A DNA stretch of 53,282 bases from Sulfurovum sp. (GCA_024763175.1 JANTGA010000002.1:1-53282); one strand, 5' to 3'. Positions 32,136-41,671 are shown, numbered from the stretch's first letter. Translations and numbers: made by a program. The notes: generated from the letters alone by a model not told the origin.

Positions 32136-32818
32136 ACTTTGAAGCCCTCTTTGCTCTTGCAATAGTCTGTCAAAAAACATTTTTCACAGTCAGGCTTGAC
32201 CGCCTTGCAGGTGTAGCGTCCGAAGAGTACCATTGCTTGATGCAGCAGATGCAAGTCGGTTTTGAATTTACGGCTGAGCTCCTCTTCTGTTTTGACGGCC
32301 GTGGCGGCATTGCTGAGTCCGAGTCGGTGTGCGACACGGAAAACGTGGGTATCGACTGCCATCAGGTTGGCGCCGGCGTATTCGATCATCACGACATTGG
32401 CTGTCTTTTGCCCTACGCCGGCGAGTGTGACGAGTTCTTCCTGTGAGAGAGGGATCTCGCCCTGATAATTTTGGATGACTGACTGTGCCATTTTGATCAG
32501 ATTTTTGGCTTTATTGTTAAAAAAAGAGCAGCTTTTGATATAGCCCTTGACTTCGTCCAGGTCAGCACTGGCCAGTTCGGCCGGCGAAGGATAGGCTTCG
32601 AAAAGTGCTGGAGTGATAAGATTGACGCGCTTGTCAGTGCATTGTGCCGAGAGCATCACAGAGATGAGCAATTCATAGAGATTGCGGTATTGGAGTTCTG
32701 TTACGGAGTCCGGATAGTGTTCAAGAAAGCGCGTTTTGATCTCTTCGATCTCACGTTTTGTTGCCTGTTTGACTCTTTTTGGTTTTTTGGCGGATCGCTT
32801 CTTCTCTTTCGTATTCAT
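32132..32818 (-). CDS. nth: Endonuclease III
   Basis: This DNA glycosylase/AP lyase removes oxidised pyrimidines. The 228-residue protein has the helix-hairpin-helix LVTLAGVGQKTANVV with the catalytic lysine, MAVDTHVFRVAHRLG with the catalytic aspartate, and a C-terminal 4Fe-4S loop, CKAVKPDCEKCFLTDYC (C-x6-C-x2-C-x5-C). A lysine-rich N-terminal tail (TKEKKRSAKKPKRVKQ) precedes the fold. The ATG at 32818 has GAGGTG upstream and is preferred over one 15 codons earlier. Its stop codon lies inside a dispersed repeat. Confidence 0.95.
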   Translation of the reverse strand: MNTKEKKRSAKKPKRVKQATKREIEEIKTRFLEHYPDSVTELQYRNLYELLISVMLSAQCTDKRVNLITPALFEAYPSPAELASADLDEVKGYIKSCSFFNNKAKNLIKMAQSVIQNYQGEIPLSQEELVTLAGVGQKTANVVMIEYAGANLMAVDTHVFRVAHRLGLSNAATAVKTEEELSRKFKTDLHLLHQAMVLFGRYTCKAVKPDCEKCFLTDYCKSKEGFKV

Positions 32819-32941
32819 TCTGTCAGGCACCTCATTTTTGATATCATAGCATGTTTTGATCAAGTTTAGTCAATATCTGTTAACATTGTATTAACCGAAG
32901 CAAGATATACTTACGCCAATCTTAAATTAAGGAATATAATA

Positions 32942-33802
32942 ATGAAAAAAGTGATAAAGGTTTCTATTGTAGCAGCATCGATGATGCTGACGGGACTGAT
33001 AGCTTCTGATGTATTGGCAACAGTTGATGGCAAAAATGTAACCAAGCAGGATGCACAATTGTTCGTGCGCGCTACGGCTCAGGGGATCAACTATGAGCAG
33101 CTGACACCTGAACAGAAGAAGATGATCACTGATCGTCTTGTTGAGCGTGTACTTTTTATAGAGGCAGCCAAAAAAGAGGGCATAGAGAAGACAGCAGGCT
33201 ACAAAGAGAATCTTGAAAAACTCAAGGATGAGCTTTTGGTCAGTCTCTGGATGAAGGCGCAAATGGATAATGCGCTGGTGAGTGACAGTGAAGCAAAAGA
33301 GTTTTATGAAAGCAACAAAGACAAATTTAAAAAGCCTGCCACTGTGCATGCGAGACATATTCTAGTAGCGGATGAAGAGAGCGCCAAGGAGCTGATCAAA
33401 CAGATGAAGACACTGAAAGGTGAAGCTCTCAAGACAAAATTTATCGAATTGGCAAAAAGCAAGTCAACAGGTCCTACCGGCTCAAAAGGCGGAGATCTTG
33501 GGGAATTTGCCAAAGGACAGATGGTTCCGGAGTTTGATGAAGCGGTCTTTAAACTGAAAGAGGGTGAAATCACAGTCGTTCCTGTCAAGACACAGTTTGG
33601 CTACCATGTGATCTTTCTTGAAAAGAAAAATCCAGAGTCACTCGTCCCTTATGCTGATGTCAAAAACAAAATTATCCAGACACTCAAGCAGAAGCAGTTT
33701 CAGACCAAACTCGCAGAAGTTGTCAAAGAGTTGAGATCCAAAGCGAAGATCGACTATACCGACGCGCCCGTAGCCCCGGAAAACAATGGGACAAAAAAAT
33801 AA
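32942..33802 (+). CDS. Secreted parvulin-type peptidyl-prolyl isomerase (PEB4/SurA-like)
   Basis: The 286-residue exported protein has a signal peptide (about 1-22). The SurA-type chaperone segment begins LATVDGKNVTKQDAQLF, and a parvulin domain lies at about 135-235 (VHARHILVADEESAKEL, GSKGGDLGEFAKGQMVP, TQFGYHVIFLEKK). A C-terminal helix returns to the chaperone domain. Campylobacter PEB4 has this plan, helps outer-membrane protein folding, and its gene also lies near fba. AAGGAAT precedes the ATG. Confidence 0.92.
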   Translation: MKKVIKVSIVAASMMLTGLIASDVLATVDGKNVTKQDAQLFVRATAQGINYEQLTPEQKKMITDRLVERVLFIEAAKKEGIEKTAGYKENLEKLKDELLVSLWMKAQMDNALVSDSEAKEFYESNKDKFKKPATVHARHILVADEESAKELIKQMKTLKGEALKTKFIELAKSKSTGPTGSKGGDLGEFAKGQMVPEFDEAVFKLKEGEITVVPVKTQFGYHVIFLEKKNPESLVPYADVKNKIIQTLKQKQFQTKLAEVVKELRSKAKIDYTDAPVAPENNGTKK

Positions 33803-33807
33803 TTTTT

Positions 33808-33824
33808 CCCGAATTCTCTTCGGG
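33808..33824 (+). terminator. Weak hairpin after the PEB4-like gene
   Basis: CCCGAA and TTCGGG form a six-base-pair stem with a five-base loop, starting six bases after the stop codon. No T tract follows, so it may attenuate or stabilise the mRNA rather than terminate transcription. The evidence is the inverted repeat alone. Confidence 0.35.
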
Positions 33825-33889
33825 TGCACTTAACCAAGCTCTATAGGAATCTTTGATACTATTAACGAAACACACAATAAAGGAATTGA

Positions 33890-34483
33890 ATGAAGAAAAT
33901 ACTCTTAAGCGCAAGTTTGGCAGTAGCTATGGCTTTTGTTTCTGCTTCTGCGGATGACTTGAAAAACTCTTTGATGCCAACTGCAGCAAAGGAAAAGCCT
34001 GCTGTCAATCTGGATGGTCTAAACGTTGCCGCAAAGCCAATGAAGCCTGTAAGCCGACCTGCCACTGCTACAGTTGCGACAGTAGACGGCATCCCTATCA
34101 AAAAGAAGGATGCAGATAAGTTCCTTGCGCTTGCCAGTAAAGGACAGGTGACGGACATCGATCTCCTTCCCAAGAAACAAAAAGCAGCACTCCTCAACGG
34201 CATGGCTGCTTCTGTCCTGATCGAAGCAAAAGGAAAAAAAGAGGTTTCTCAGGATACGAAAAACAAACTGGCAGCGCGCTATTGGGCTGAACAAAAGATG
34301 ATGAAAATCAAAGTCAGCGATAAAGAAGCAAAAGCCTTCTATGAGAAGAACAAGAAAGTCTTCAAAGGGAAAGATGGCAAGCAGTTGTCATTTGACAAAG
34401 TTGAAAGATATGTTCAGATGCAAGTCAAACAGCAAAAATTCAACAAACAGTTGATGAAAAATGCTAAAGTTGTCATTAAATAA
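33890..34483 (+). CDS. Secreted SurA/PEB4-like chaperone domain without parvulin domain
   Basis: The 197-residue exported protein has a signal peptide (MKKILLSASLAVAMAFVSASA), a proline/alanine linker, and VATVDGIPIKKKDADKFLAL. That last motif aligns with the upstream PEB4-like protein (LATVDGKNVTKQDAQLFVRA). Later VSDKEAKAFYEKNKKVFKGK matches VSDSEAKEFYESNKDKFKKP. The next part matches the C-terminal helix of PEB4 (KQQKFNKQLMKNAKVV against KQKQFQTKLAEVVKEL), with the whole isomerase domain absent. It is thus a paralogue with the parvulin module cleanly missing. It probably acts as a periplasmic chaperone; this is inference. Confidence 0.8.
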   Translation: MKKILLSASLAVAMAFVSASADDLKNSLMPTAAKEKPAVNLDGLNVAAKPMKPVSRPATATVATVDGIPIKKKDADKFLALASKGQVTDIDLLPKKQKAALLNGMAASVLIEAKGKKEVSQDTKNKLAARYWAEQKMMKIKVSDKEAKAFYEKNKKVFKGKDGKQLSFDKVERYVQMQVKQQKFNKQLMKNAKVVIK

Positions 34484-34505
34484 TTTATTCCAAAGGAGTT
34501 CGTCC

Positions 34506-35579
34506 ATGTCTACCAAAGTTCTCGATGCAGTCAATGCCGGTGTAGTGACCGGAGATGATGTCCAAAAAATCTTTGCCATTGCCAAAGAGGAGGGGTTTGC
34601 GATCCCTGCCGTCAATGTGATCGGTACCGATTCGATCAATGCCGTGCTTGAAGCCGCAGCAAAAGTCAATTCACCTGTCATTATTCAATTCAGTAATGGC
34701 GGTGCTTCTTTTTATGGCGGCAAGGGGCTCCCGTCTGACAAGGCTGCCATACTGGGTGCGATATCCGGTGCAAAACATGTGCATACTGTGGCGGAATCCT
34801 ATGGTATTCCGGTAATTTTGCATACAGACCACGCGGCTCGCAAACTACTCCCATGGATCGACGGATTGCTCGATGCCAGTGAAGCACATTTTGAAAAGTA
34901 TGGCGCACCGCTCTTCTCTTCTCATATGATCGATCTCTCTGAAGAGCCGATCGAAGAAAATATCGGAACATGCAAAGCCTATCTTGAGCGTATGAGCAAG
35001 ATGGGGATGACACTGGAGATCGAATTGGGTGTTACCGGCGGTGAAGAGGATGGCGTAGACAACAGCGATATAGACAATGCACTGCTCTACACGCAGCCTG
35101 AAGAGGTGAACTATGCCTATGAAGAGTTGAGCCAGGCCAGTGATCGTTTTACGATTGCAGCCTCTTTCGGAAATGTCCACGGCGTTTATAAGCCGGGGAA
35201 TGTCGTCCTGACACCCAAGATCCTTGATAACTCACAAAAGTTTATCCAGGAAAAGCATGGCACAGCAGAAAAGCCTGTCAATTTTGTCTTTCATGGCGGT
35301 TCCGGATCAGCACCTGAAGAGATCAGCGAAGCGATCAGCTATGGTGCGATCAAGATGAATATCGATACGGACACACAGTGGGCATTTTGGGATGGTGTAC
35401 GACAGTATGAACAAAAAAATCACGACTATCTCCAAGGCCAGATCGGTAATCCGGATGGCGAAGACAAGCCAAACAAAAGCTATTATGATCCTCGAAAATG
35501 GCTCAGAGCTGCTGAAGCGTCTATGATCACCCGACTTGAAACAGCCTTTGCTGATCTTAACTGTATCGATAGAAACTGA
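34506..35579 (+). CDS. fba: Class II fructose-bisphosphate aldolase
   Basis: The 357-residue protein is a zinc-dependent class IIA aldolase of glycolysis and gluconeogenesis. Metal-binding motifs include VILHTDHAARKLLPW and SFGNVHGVYKPGN, and the glycine loop VFHGGSGSAPEEI is present with NIDTDTQWAFWDG after it. The ATG at 34506 has AAAGGAG eight bases upstream; an earlier in-frame start would overlap the preceding gene. It follows the PEB4-type genes, an order I associate with Campylobacterota. Confidence 0.96.
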   Translation: MSTKVLDAVNAGVVTGDDVQKIFAIAKEEGFAIPAVNVIGTDSINAVLEAAAKVNSPVIIQFSNGGASFYGGKGLPSDKAAILGAISGAKHVHTVAESYGIPVILHTDHAARKLLPWIDGLLDASEAHFEKYGAPLFSSHMIDLSEEPIEENIGTCKAYLERMSKMGMTLEIELGVTGGEEDGVDNSDIDNALLYTQPEEVNYAYEELSQASDRFTIAASFGNVHGVYKPGNVVLTPKILDNSQKFIQEKHGTAEKPVNFVFHGGSGSAPEEISEAISYGAIKMNIDTDTQWAFWDGVRQYEQKNHDYLQGQIGNPDGEDKPNKSYYDPRKWLRAAEASMITRLETAFADLNCIDRN

Positions 35580-35590
35580 TACCTCTTTCT

Positions 35591-35617
35591 CCTTCTCTCT
35601 CTATTTTAGAGAGAAGG
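35591..35617. terminator. Strong hairpin between convergent fba and nrdB
   Basis: CCTTCTCTCT and AGAGAGAAGG pair perfectly over ten bases with a seven-base loop, 11 bases after the fba stop and 33 bases before the nrdB stop. There is no T tract directly next to the stem; a run of Ts comes about 20 bases later at 35637-35642. Its place between convergent genes suits a two-way terminator. Confidence 0.5.
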
Positions 35618-35649
35618 GCCCGATCTGCAAAAACCCTTTTTAAAACCTC

Positions 35650-36663
35650 TTAAAAATCATTCAAATCGATACTTGATTTGGCATAATTGGATACATTGCT
35701 TTCAAAGAAATTGCTTCTGACATCATTCATCTGCAAGTGTTTGGTGACAAGCTGCTGGAGATAAGTGGTTGGACTTTCGGGGAAGATAGGGTCCAAGCTA
35801 ATTTTCTTGAGGCGATCGTTGGCATAGTTGTAGACTGTCTGTTCCATCAGTGCCTCAGTGATCCCCATGACGGGAAACTGCCCTAGTAGATATTTGCCGT
35901 ACTCCAACTCGATCGCGACGGCATCCTCGATCATCTGCTGTGCGCTGTCGATGGTGCTGGTTTGGATCTTGTTCTCTTTCTGGATCGTTTTGAAGATATT
36001 GGCAAAGAGCGGCAGATGTGTGTTGAGCTCATCTCTGGCGATGAACTTGATCATATCTCTGGCTCCGGGCACTTTGTCTCCCAGGACGTAAATATAGGCA
36101 AAGCCCAGGAGAAAATAGATCCCCTCGAGATTGACGCTGGCCATCGCACTCAAGAGCATCTTGTCTGCTGATCCGCCCTCGATATAGCTGGCAAACTGAT
36201 CAGCAATTTTTTGGTTTTTTCGGTTGAGTGCAGCATCATACTTGTAGAGGTTGAAAACTTCATCAGAGTTGCCGCATGCATCGAGCAGCACCGCGTAACT
36301 CTTGGAGTGGTTGACCTCCTGCATGATCTGCAGACTGAGGACCGATTTGACCAGTCGGTTGTTTGTCAAGCGCCTGAAGTCGCTGAGATACTCCTCCTGG
36401 GCACTGTCGTTGAAACTCAACTGGGCGAATGTCATCTTGTAGATGCTCTGTTCATTGTCGGTCAACTGATCAAAATTCTTTTTTTCTGTAGAGGTATTGA
36501 CTTCGGATGGGAACCAGGTATTGGCATTCATGAGGTCGTAGATATTGCTGTCCCACTGGTACTTTGATCGGTTGAAGTCCACAAAGCCTGTCGGTGAGCC
36601 GCCATAGATTTTTTCATTGAGGATATCTTCTCCGTGCGGGTTGTAGTATTTTTTTGCATCCAT
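35650..36663 (-). CDS. nrdB: Ribonucleoside-diphosphate reductase beta subunit (class I)
   Basis: This subunit holds the di-iron centre and tyrosyl radical that drive deoxyribonucleotide synthesis. In the 337-residue protein, LQIMQEVNHSKSYAVLLD supplies the Glu, His and radical Tyr. MASVNLEGIYFLLGF and IKFIARDELNTHLPLF supply further iron ligands. The ATG at 36663 is preferred since AGGAAA lies about seven bases upstream; an in-frame ATG 13 codons earlier has no such site. The alpha subunit gene is not in the window. Confidence 0.94.
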   Translation of the reverse strand: MDAKKYYNPHGEDILNEKIYGGSPTGFVDFNRSKYQWDSNIYDLMNANTWFPSEVNTSTEKKNFDQLTDNEQSIYKMTFAQLSFNDSAQEEYLSDFRRLTNNRLVKSVLSLQIMQEVNHSKSYAVLLDACGNSDEVFNLYKYDAALNRKNQKIADQFASYIEGGSADKMLLSAMASVNLEGIYFLLGFAYIYVLGDKVPGARDMIKFIARDELNTHLPLFANIFKTIQKENKIQTSTIDSAQQMIEDAVAIELEYGKYLLGQFPVMGITEALMEQTVYNYANDRLKKISLDPIFPESPTTYLQQLVTKHLQMNDVRSNFFESNVSNYAKSSIDLNDF

Positions 36664-36755
36664 TGCTTGTTTCCTGTTTTTCATTATATTGGATGCCATC
36701 ATACTCTATACTCTCTAAAAAACTGCATTGATATACTTTGTGCTAAGATGTCAAG

Positions 36756-37694
36756 ATGCAATTATCATTCAATTTTCCCAGTCCGATCGAAACGATTTTA
36801 TTTGAAGGAGAGAGGTTTTTTCTCAAGCGAGATGATCTGATCCATTCGGATTTTTCAGGAAATAAAGCACGGAAATTTTACTATTATGTGATGCATGATT
36901 TTCCAGAGATTCAAAAGATCGTTTCATCTGGTTCCAACCAATCCAACGCCATGTATTCTCTCTCGGTATTGGCAAAAGTAAAAGGATGGGATTTTGAGTA
37001 TTTTGTTGACCATATTCCAGACTATCTGAGGGAGTATCCTCAGGGCAATTACAAGGCAGCACTGAAGCATGGGATGAAGATAAGGGTTCAGAATCCTGGG
37101 CTCAGGGCTCAAGGAGAAGGGGAGTTGTGGATTGAAGAGGGTGGGAGGCAGAGAGAGGCGGAGGTTGGTGTTGGATTGCTAGCCGAAGAGATCGTCGCAT
37201 GGCAGCAAGAGCAGGGGATCAATTCATTGAAGGTTTTTCTCCCCTCCGGTACAGGCACAACCGCGCTGTTCCTGCAGAAAAACTGCTTACTGCTCACTGC
37301 TGGCCGCTCACTCAAAACAGCGATTTTTACAACACCCTGTGTCGGAGATGCAGCCTATCTGAAAAAGCAGTTTTTAGAGCTGGAAGTTGACGAAGCATGG
37401 CATCCGATGATCCTGGATCTGGAGAAAAAATATCATTTTGGAAAGCTTTATAGAGAATCTTACAAAATTTGGCTAAAATTACGACACCAAACAGGAGTGG
37501 AATTTGATCTGCTGTATGATCCAAAAGGGTGGATGACACTCTTGGCACACTTGGAGCTCCTGGAGGGGCCGTGGCTCTATGTCCATCAGGGTGGCGTGTT
37601 GGGAAACGAGAGTATGCTGCCCCGATATGAACGAAAATATAAGGATTTGACAAGTGAAAATAATAGAGAGCAGTACAACAAGCTTTGCGAGTGA
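36756..37694 (+). CDS. PLP-dependent ACC deaminase/D-cysteine desulfhydrase-like protein
   Basis: The 312-residue protein has the fold-type II PLP pattern FFLKRDDLIHSDFSGNKARK with the lysine in GNKARK, then SSGSNQSNAMYSLSVLAK and FLPSGTGTTALFLQ. These place it near 1-aminocyclopropane-1-carboxylate deaminase and D-cysteine desulfhydrase, but the substrate is unknown. Two stretches look unusual: GLRAQGEGE near residue 113, and NCLLLTAGRSLKTA near 181, encoded by low-complexity CTGCTTACTGCTCACTGCT. Its last 41 bases overlap the start of hisD. Confidence 0.8.
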   Translation: MQLSFNFPSPIETILFEGERFFLKRDDLIHSDFSGNKARKFYYYVMHDFPEIQKIVSSGSNQSNAMYSLSVLAKVKGWDFEYFVDHIPDYLREYPQGNYKAALKHGMKIRVQNPGLRAQGEGELWIEEGGRQREAEVGVGLLAEEIVAWQQEQGINSLKVFLPSGTGTTALFLQKNCLLLTAGRSLKTAIFTTPCVGDAAYLKKQFLELEVDEAWHPMILDLEKKYHFGKLYRESYKIWLKLRHQTGVEFDLLYDPKGWMTLLAHLELLEGPWLYVHQGGVLGNESMLPRYERKYKDLTSENNREQYNKLCE

Positions 37695-38949
37695 CTTTTC
37701 GGAGCTTCTGGAGCGCGGCAAGATGGATATCGAAGGCGTGACAGGTATTGTCACGGGGCTTCTGGCTGAGATTCGCACCGGGGGAGATCGGGCGCTCAGG
37801 CAGCATATTGCCAAATTTGACCGATGGGAGCCCGAGAGCGATGCGGCACTTGCCGTTTCGACTGATGCGATGCAGGCGGCCTATGAAGCGATCGACGGGG
37901 AGCTTCGCGAGGCCCTTCATCTGGCGTATGATCGGATCGAAGCCTATCACCAGAAGCTGATGCCGAAATCCTGGTTTGATTTTGAAAAAAACGGATCGAT
38001 GCTGGGGCAGAAGGTCACGCCGGTCGATCGTGCAGGCCTCTACATCCCCGGAGGAAAGGCAGCTTATCCCAGCTCACTCCTGATGAATGTGATCCCGGCG
38101 ATCGTCGCAGGCGTAGAAGAGATCATCGTCTGTACGCCGACACCTGATGATGAGATCAATGAGCTGCTGCTCGCTGCCTGCCACCTTTGCAAAGTCACGA
38201 AGGTCTTCAAGGTCGGCGGTGCTTCGGCGATCGGCGCGATGGCATATGGGACGGAGACGATCCCCAAAGTCGATGTGATCACAGGACCGGGCAACATCTT
38301 CGTGGCGACAGCCAAAAAGCTGGTATACGGAGAAGTCAATATCGACATGATCGCCGGACCGAGTGAGATTGGTATCCTGGCGGATGAGACAGCGCGTGCG
38401 GATTTTCTCGCGATCGACCTGCTCTCTCAGGCAGAGCATGATGAGATGGCAAGTTCTATACTGATTACGACAGACAAAGAGCTTGCCGGGAGGGTGAGTG
38501 ATGAAGTCGAAGCGTATCTAGGCAAACTCTCCAGAGAGGAGATCGCACGAAAGTCGATCGAAGAGCGCGGGGCGATTATCGTCACAAGCAGTATGGATGA
38601 GGCGATTGACCTGATGAACGAGATCGCGCCGGAGCACCTCGAAGTGGTGACGGCCAGCCCGATGGAGCTGTTGCCTCGGATCAGGCATGCCGGAGCGATC
38701 TTCCTGGGCGCTTATACGCCTGAACCGATCGGCGACTATATCGCAGGTCCCAACCATACGCTGCCCACAGGCGGAACGTCGAAGTTCTATTCGCCACTGA
38801 GTGTGGAGCACTTCCTGAAAAAGTCTTCGATCATTTCGATGAGTCGGGAGGGGATCTGCGAAGTCGGTGAAGCCTGCGCGATGATCGCCAATACCGAGGG
38901 GTTGACGGCGCACGAAGAGTCAGTAAGAATACGCTTGCGCAGCGAATAA
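37654..38949 (+). CDS. hisD: Histidinol dehydrogenase
   Basis: HisD performs the last two oxidations of histidine synthesis. The 431-residue protein has [49 protein letters not shown], the zinc-site segment [23 protein letters not shown] and the C-terminal [19 protein letters not shown]. The GTG start at 37654 has AAGGA eight bases upstream and gives the normal N-terminus. It therefore overlaps the preceding gene by 41 bases, longer than most overlaps here. hisG is at 49528, so the his genes are scattered. Confidence 0.95.
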   Translation: MKIIESSTTSFASDFSELLERGKMDIEGVTGIVTGLLAEIRTGGDRALRQHIAKFDRWEPESDAALAVSTDAMQAAYEAIDGELREALHLAYDRIEAYHQKLMPKSWFDFEKNGSMLGQKVTPVDRAGLYIPGGKAAYPSSLLMNVIPAIVAGVEEIIVCTPTPDDEINELLLAACHLCKVTKVFKVGGASAIGAMAYGTETIPKVDVITGPGNIFVATAKKLVYGEVNIDMIAGPSEIGILADETARADFLAIDLLSQAEHDEMASSILITTDKELAGRVSDEVEAYLGKLSREEIARKSIEERGAIIVTSSMDEAIDLMNEIAPEHLEVVTASPMELLPRIRHAGAIFLGAYTPEPIGDYIAGPNHTLPTGGTSKFYSPLSVEHFLKKSSIISMSREGICEVGEACAMIANTEGLTAHEESVRIRLRSE

Positions 38950-38978
38950 TAGATAAATTAATGGTATAAAGGTGAAAT

Positions 38979-40511
38979 ATGAGAGCATTATTAAGTGTAA
39001 GTGACAAGAGCGGTATCGTGGCATTTGCCAAGGGATTGGAGTCTCTGGGCTGGGAGATCATCTCGACAGGCGGAACCTACAAAAAGCTCAGCGAAAACGG
39101 TATCAAGGTGATCGAGATCGATGAAGTGACGAAGTTTCCGGAGTGCTTTGAGGGAAGAGTCAAGACCCTCAATCCCTACGTCCACGGCGGCATTCTGCAC
39201 AAGCGTGGCGATGCAGGTCATGTCGCTCAGGCCAAGGAGCTGGGAGTGGAGGGGATCGACCTGGTGTGTGTCAATCTCTACCCTTTCAAGGAGACGATCG
39301 GCAGAACGGATGATTTTGATGAGATCATCGAAAATATTGATATCGGCGGACCCACGATGGTCCGTTCGGCGGCGAAGAATTTTCAGGATGTACTGATCGT
39401 CACGGATACTGGTGATTATGACATGGTTTTGGAAGCATTGGAAAGCAAAGCTGACTCAGTGGCATTCAGAAGAGATTTGATGATCAAGGCATTCGAGCAT
39501 ACGGCAGACTATGACAGCATGATCGCCAACTACATGAATGGTCGATTCAATGATGGCTTTGGAGCGTATCAGTTCATCGTCGGCAAAAAAGTCTTTGACA
39601 CACGTTATGGTGAAAATCCGCACCAGAAGGGCGCCCTCTATGAGTTCAACGGTTTCTTCACCGAAAACTTCAAGCAGCTCAAAGGAGAAGCAAGTTTCAA
39701 CAACCTGACCGATGTCAACGGGGCACTGAAGATTGCAGCAAGTTTTGGAGATGAGCCGGCAGTCTGCATCGTCAAGCACGGCAACCCCTGTGGATTTGCG
39801 ATCAAAGAGACACTGCTGGAGTCTTACACGGAAGCACTCAAATGTGACCCTGTGTCTGCTTTTGGCGGCGTAGTAGCAGTCAATGGCGTCGTGACCAGAG
39901 CATTGGCAGAGAAGATGAATGAGATCTTTCTCGAAGTGATCATCGCGGCAGATTTTGAAGAGGATGCGATCGCTGTTTTCGAAAAGAAAAAAAGAATCAA
40001 ACTTTTTGCCCAGGGCAATGCAAAACTGCTACTCGCCAAAGACCCTATTGATTTCAAGCATATCGACGGTGGCTTTGTCTTCCAGGATAGTGACTGCATC
40101 TGTGACAACGAAGTTCACAAGGCTCAACAGAAGAGCAGTCTTGCAGCAAGCGAACAGGAGATGAAGGATTTGGAGATCGCTTGGAAAGTTGCAGGCTTGA
40201 CTAAGTCCAATTGTGTTGTCTATGTCAGAGATTCAGCGATGGTGGCTGTGGGTATGGGGATGACCAGTCGGGTCGATGCGGCACAGTGCGCGTTGAAGAA
40301 GGCCAGAGAGATGAATCTGGATGTTTCGGGAGCAGCGATGGCTTCGGAAGCCTTCTTCCCCTTCCGTGACTCTATCGATGCTGCTGCCGAGGCTGGTGTC
40401 AAGGCGATCATTGAACCGGGTGGTTCTATCCGTGATGATGAGGTGATCGAAGCGGCCAATGAACATGCCATCTCACTCTATTTTACAACCGTGAGGCACT
40501 TCCTGCACTAG
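38979..40511 (+). CDS. purH: Bifunctional AICAR formyltransferase / IMP cyclohydrolase
   Basis: PurH carries out the last two steps to IMP. The 510-residue protein has the N-terminal cyclohydrolase (MGS-like) domain, [20 protein letters not shown] and [14 protein letters not shown]. The AICAR transformylase follows, with [27 protein letters not shown] with the catalytic Lys-His, and [13 protein letters not shown] near the end. The length is normal. It follows hisD by 29 bases; both pathways share AICAR, so co-location is sensible. Confidence 0.97.
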   Translation: MRALLSVSDKSGIVAFAKGLESLGWEIISTGGTYKKLSENGIKVIEIDEVTKFPECFEGRVKTLNPYVHGGILHKRGDAGHVAQAKELGVEGIDLVCVNLYPFKETIGRTDDFDEIIENIDIGGPTMVRSAAKNFQDVLIVTDTGDYDMVLEALESKADSVAFRRDLMIKAFEHTADYDSMIANYMNGRFNDGFGAYQFIVGKKVFDTRYGENPHQKGALYEFNGFFTENFKQLKGEASFNNLTDVNGALKIAASFGDEPAVCIVKHGNPCGFAIKETLLESYTEALKCDPVSAFGGVVAVNGVVTRALAEKMNEIFLEVIIAADFEEDAIAVFEKKKRIKLFAQGNAKLLLAKDPIDFKHIDGGFVFQDSDCICDNEVHKAQQKSSLAASEQEMKDLEIAWKVAGLTKSNCVVYVRDSAMVAVGMGMTSRVDAAQCALKKAREMNLDVSGAAMASEAFFPFRDSIDAAAEAGVKAIIEPGGSIRDDEVIEAANEHAISLYFTTVRHFLH

Positions 40512-40535
40512 CAGCAGGAGCGCAAGGATGGCCTG

Positions 40536-40892
40536 ATGGTACGTTATGATGCGGAACCCCAAAGTGAGGATTTGTCAGGTTTTGTCTGGGCAGTCTACGT
40601 TTTGCAGCTCTTGACGCCCTTTACCGGTGGACTCTCTTTCCTGGCTGGAGGCGTGATCGCCTATCTCAAGCATGATGAGAGTATCGGCTTGATGGAGCAG
40701 TCACACTTTAGATGGCAGATCAAGACATTTTGGATCGGCCTGGGTGCCGGTATTGTCGGAGTCTTTCTGCTCTTAGTCTGGATCGGGGTGATCGTACTTA
40801 CCCTGACAGAGATTTGGATCATTTATCGGGTGATCAAGGGTGGTTACTCTTTCTCTCAAAGAGAAGAGATTGAAAATAATGGAATTTTTTAG
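40536..40892 (+). CDS. Small membrane protein, DUF4870-like
   Basis: The 118-residue protein has three predicted membrane segments (about 15-45 and a long pair across 65-100). Its pattern (VWAVYVLQLLTPFTGGLSFL..., HFRWQIKTFWIGL, WIIYRVIKGGYSF) resembles the DUF4870/Tic20-like group. AAGGA lies seven bases upstream of the ATG. It ends close to the rhodanese gene and probably shares its transcript. Function is unknown. Confidence 0.7.
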   Translation: MVRYDAEPQSEDLSGFVWAVYVLQLLTPFTGGLSFLAGGVIAYLKHDESIGLMEQSHFRWQIKTFWIGLGAGIVGVFLLLVWIGVIVLTLTEIWIIYRVIKGGYSFSQREEIENNGIF

Positions 40893-40901
40893 GAGAAAAT
40901 G

Positions 40902-41291
40902 ATGAAAAAACTACTATGGGGGCTCTTGTTTGTATCTGTCAGTCTCTTTGCAGAGGTGCAAAATGTGACTGTCACGCAGGATTTTTTGAAAAAGAATATC
41001 CCGATCATTGATGTTCGTACGCCAGGAGAGTGGAAAGAGACCGGTATCGTCAAGGGTGCCCACACGATTATGTTTTTCGATGATCGCGGTGCCTACAATG
41101 TCAATGCCTTTCTGAAGCAGCTTAACAAAGAAGTTGACACTGACAAGCCTTTTGCGCTGATCTGCCGTACGGGCAGTCGCACGACTATGATCTCAGACTT
41201 CCTCGATAAGGAGCTGGGCTATAAGGTGATCAATCTCAAGGGCGGCATGATGGAGCTGATGCGACAGGGTTATCAACCGGTATCCTACTGA
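40902..41291 (+). CDS. Secreted rhodanese-domain protein
   Basis: The 129-residue protein starts with a signal peptide (MKKLLWGLLFVSVSLFA), so it is likely periplasmic. The rhodanese fold is shown by IPIIDVRTPGEWKETGIVKG, the catalytic loop ICRTGSRTTM with the cysteine, and GYKVINLKGGMMELMRQGY. It may move sulfane sulfur, which would suit a sulfur-metabolising host; that is inference. The second of two adjacent ATGs is chosen because AGGAG then lies six bases upstream. Confidence 0.88.
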   Translation: MKKLLWGLLFVSVSLFAEVQNVTVTQDFLKKNIPIIDVRTPGEWKETGIVKGAHTIMFFDDRGAYNVNAFLKQLNKEVDTDKPFALICRTGSRTTMISDFLDKELGYKVINLKGGMMELMRQGYQPVSY

Positions 41292-41309
41292 TTTGGGTAT
41301 CATTCGATC

Positions 41310-41636
41310 ATGAAGGAAATAGTAGACTATCTCAATGATCAACATATCATCTGCAAAAGTCTCAAAGAGGTGATGCCCAAAACGCTGGGGAGTCGCAAAA
41401 GGGTTGCACTCTATGTGGGGATCAATCTTAAAGGGTATTACTGCTCTGTCCTGTACATCGAAAAGAAGAGTCGTCTCCTTCGGAAGGAAGCAGGCGAACT
41501 CATAGCGCTCCATGAAAAGCTCGAAGCTTATCAGGATACAAAAATCCTGACACGCTATATCCGTATCAGGGCACCGCTCTGTTCTCGCGCCAAAGCGATG
41601 CTGGAAGAAAACGGCTGGAAGGTCTGGAACGAATAG
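41310..41636 (+). CDS. Hypothetical protein, 108 residues
   Basis: The protein (MKEIVDYLNDQHIICKSLKE...) is soluble, basic and has no signal peptide. The middle GSRKRVALYVGINLKGYYCS and the end LCSRAKAMLEENGWKVW look like alternating strands and helices. I do not recognise the family. It lies 18 bases after the rhodanese gene with a GAAGGAA just before the ATG. Codon use looks like that of its neighbours. Confidence 0.65.
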   Translation: MKEIVDYLNDQHIICKSLKEVMPKTLGSRKRVALYVGINLKGYYCSVLYIEKKSRLLRKEAGELIALHEKLEAYQDTKILTRYIRIRAPLCSRAKAMLEENGWKVWNE

Positions 41637-41671
41637 CCAAAAGAAAAGATGGTTTTTAAGTAGGAGATGTT

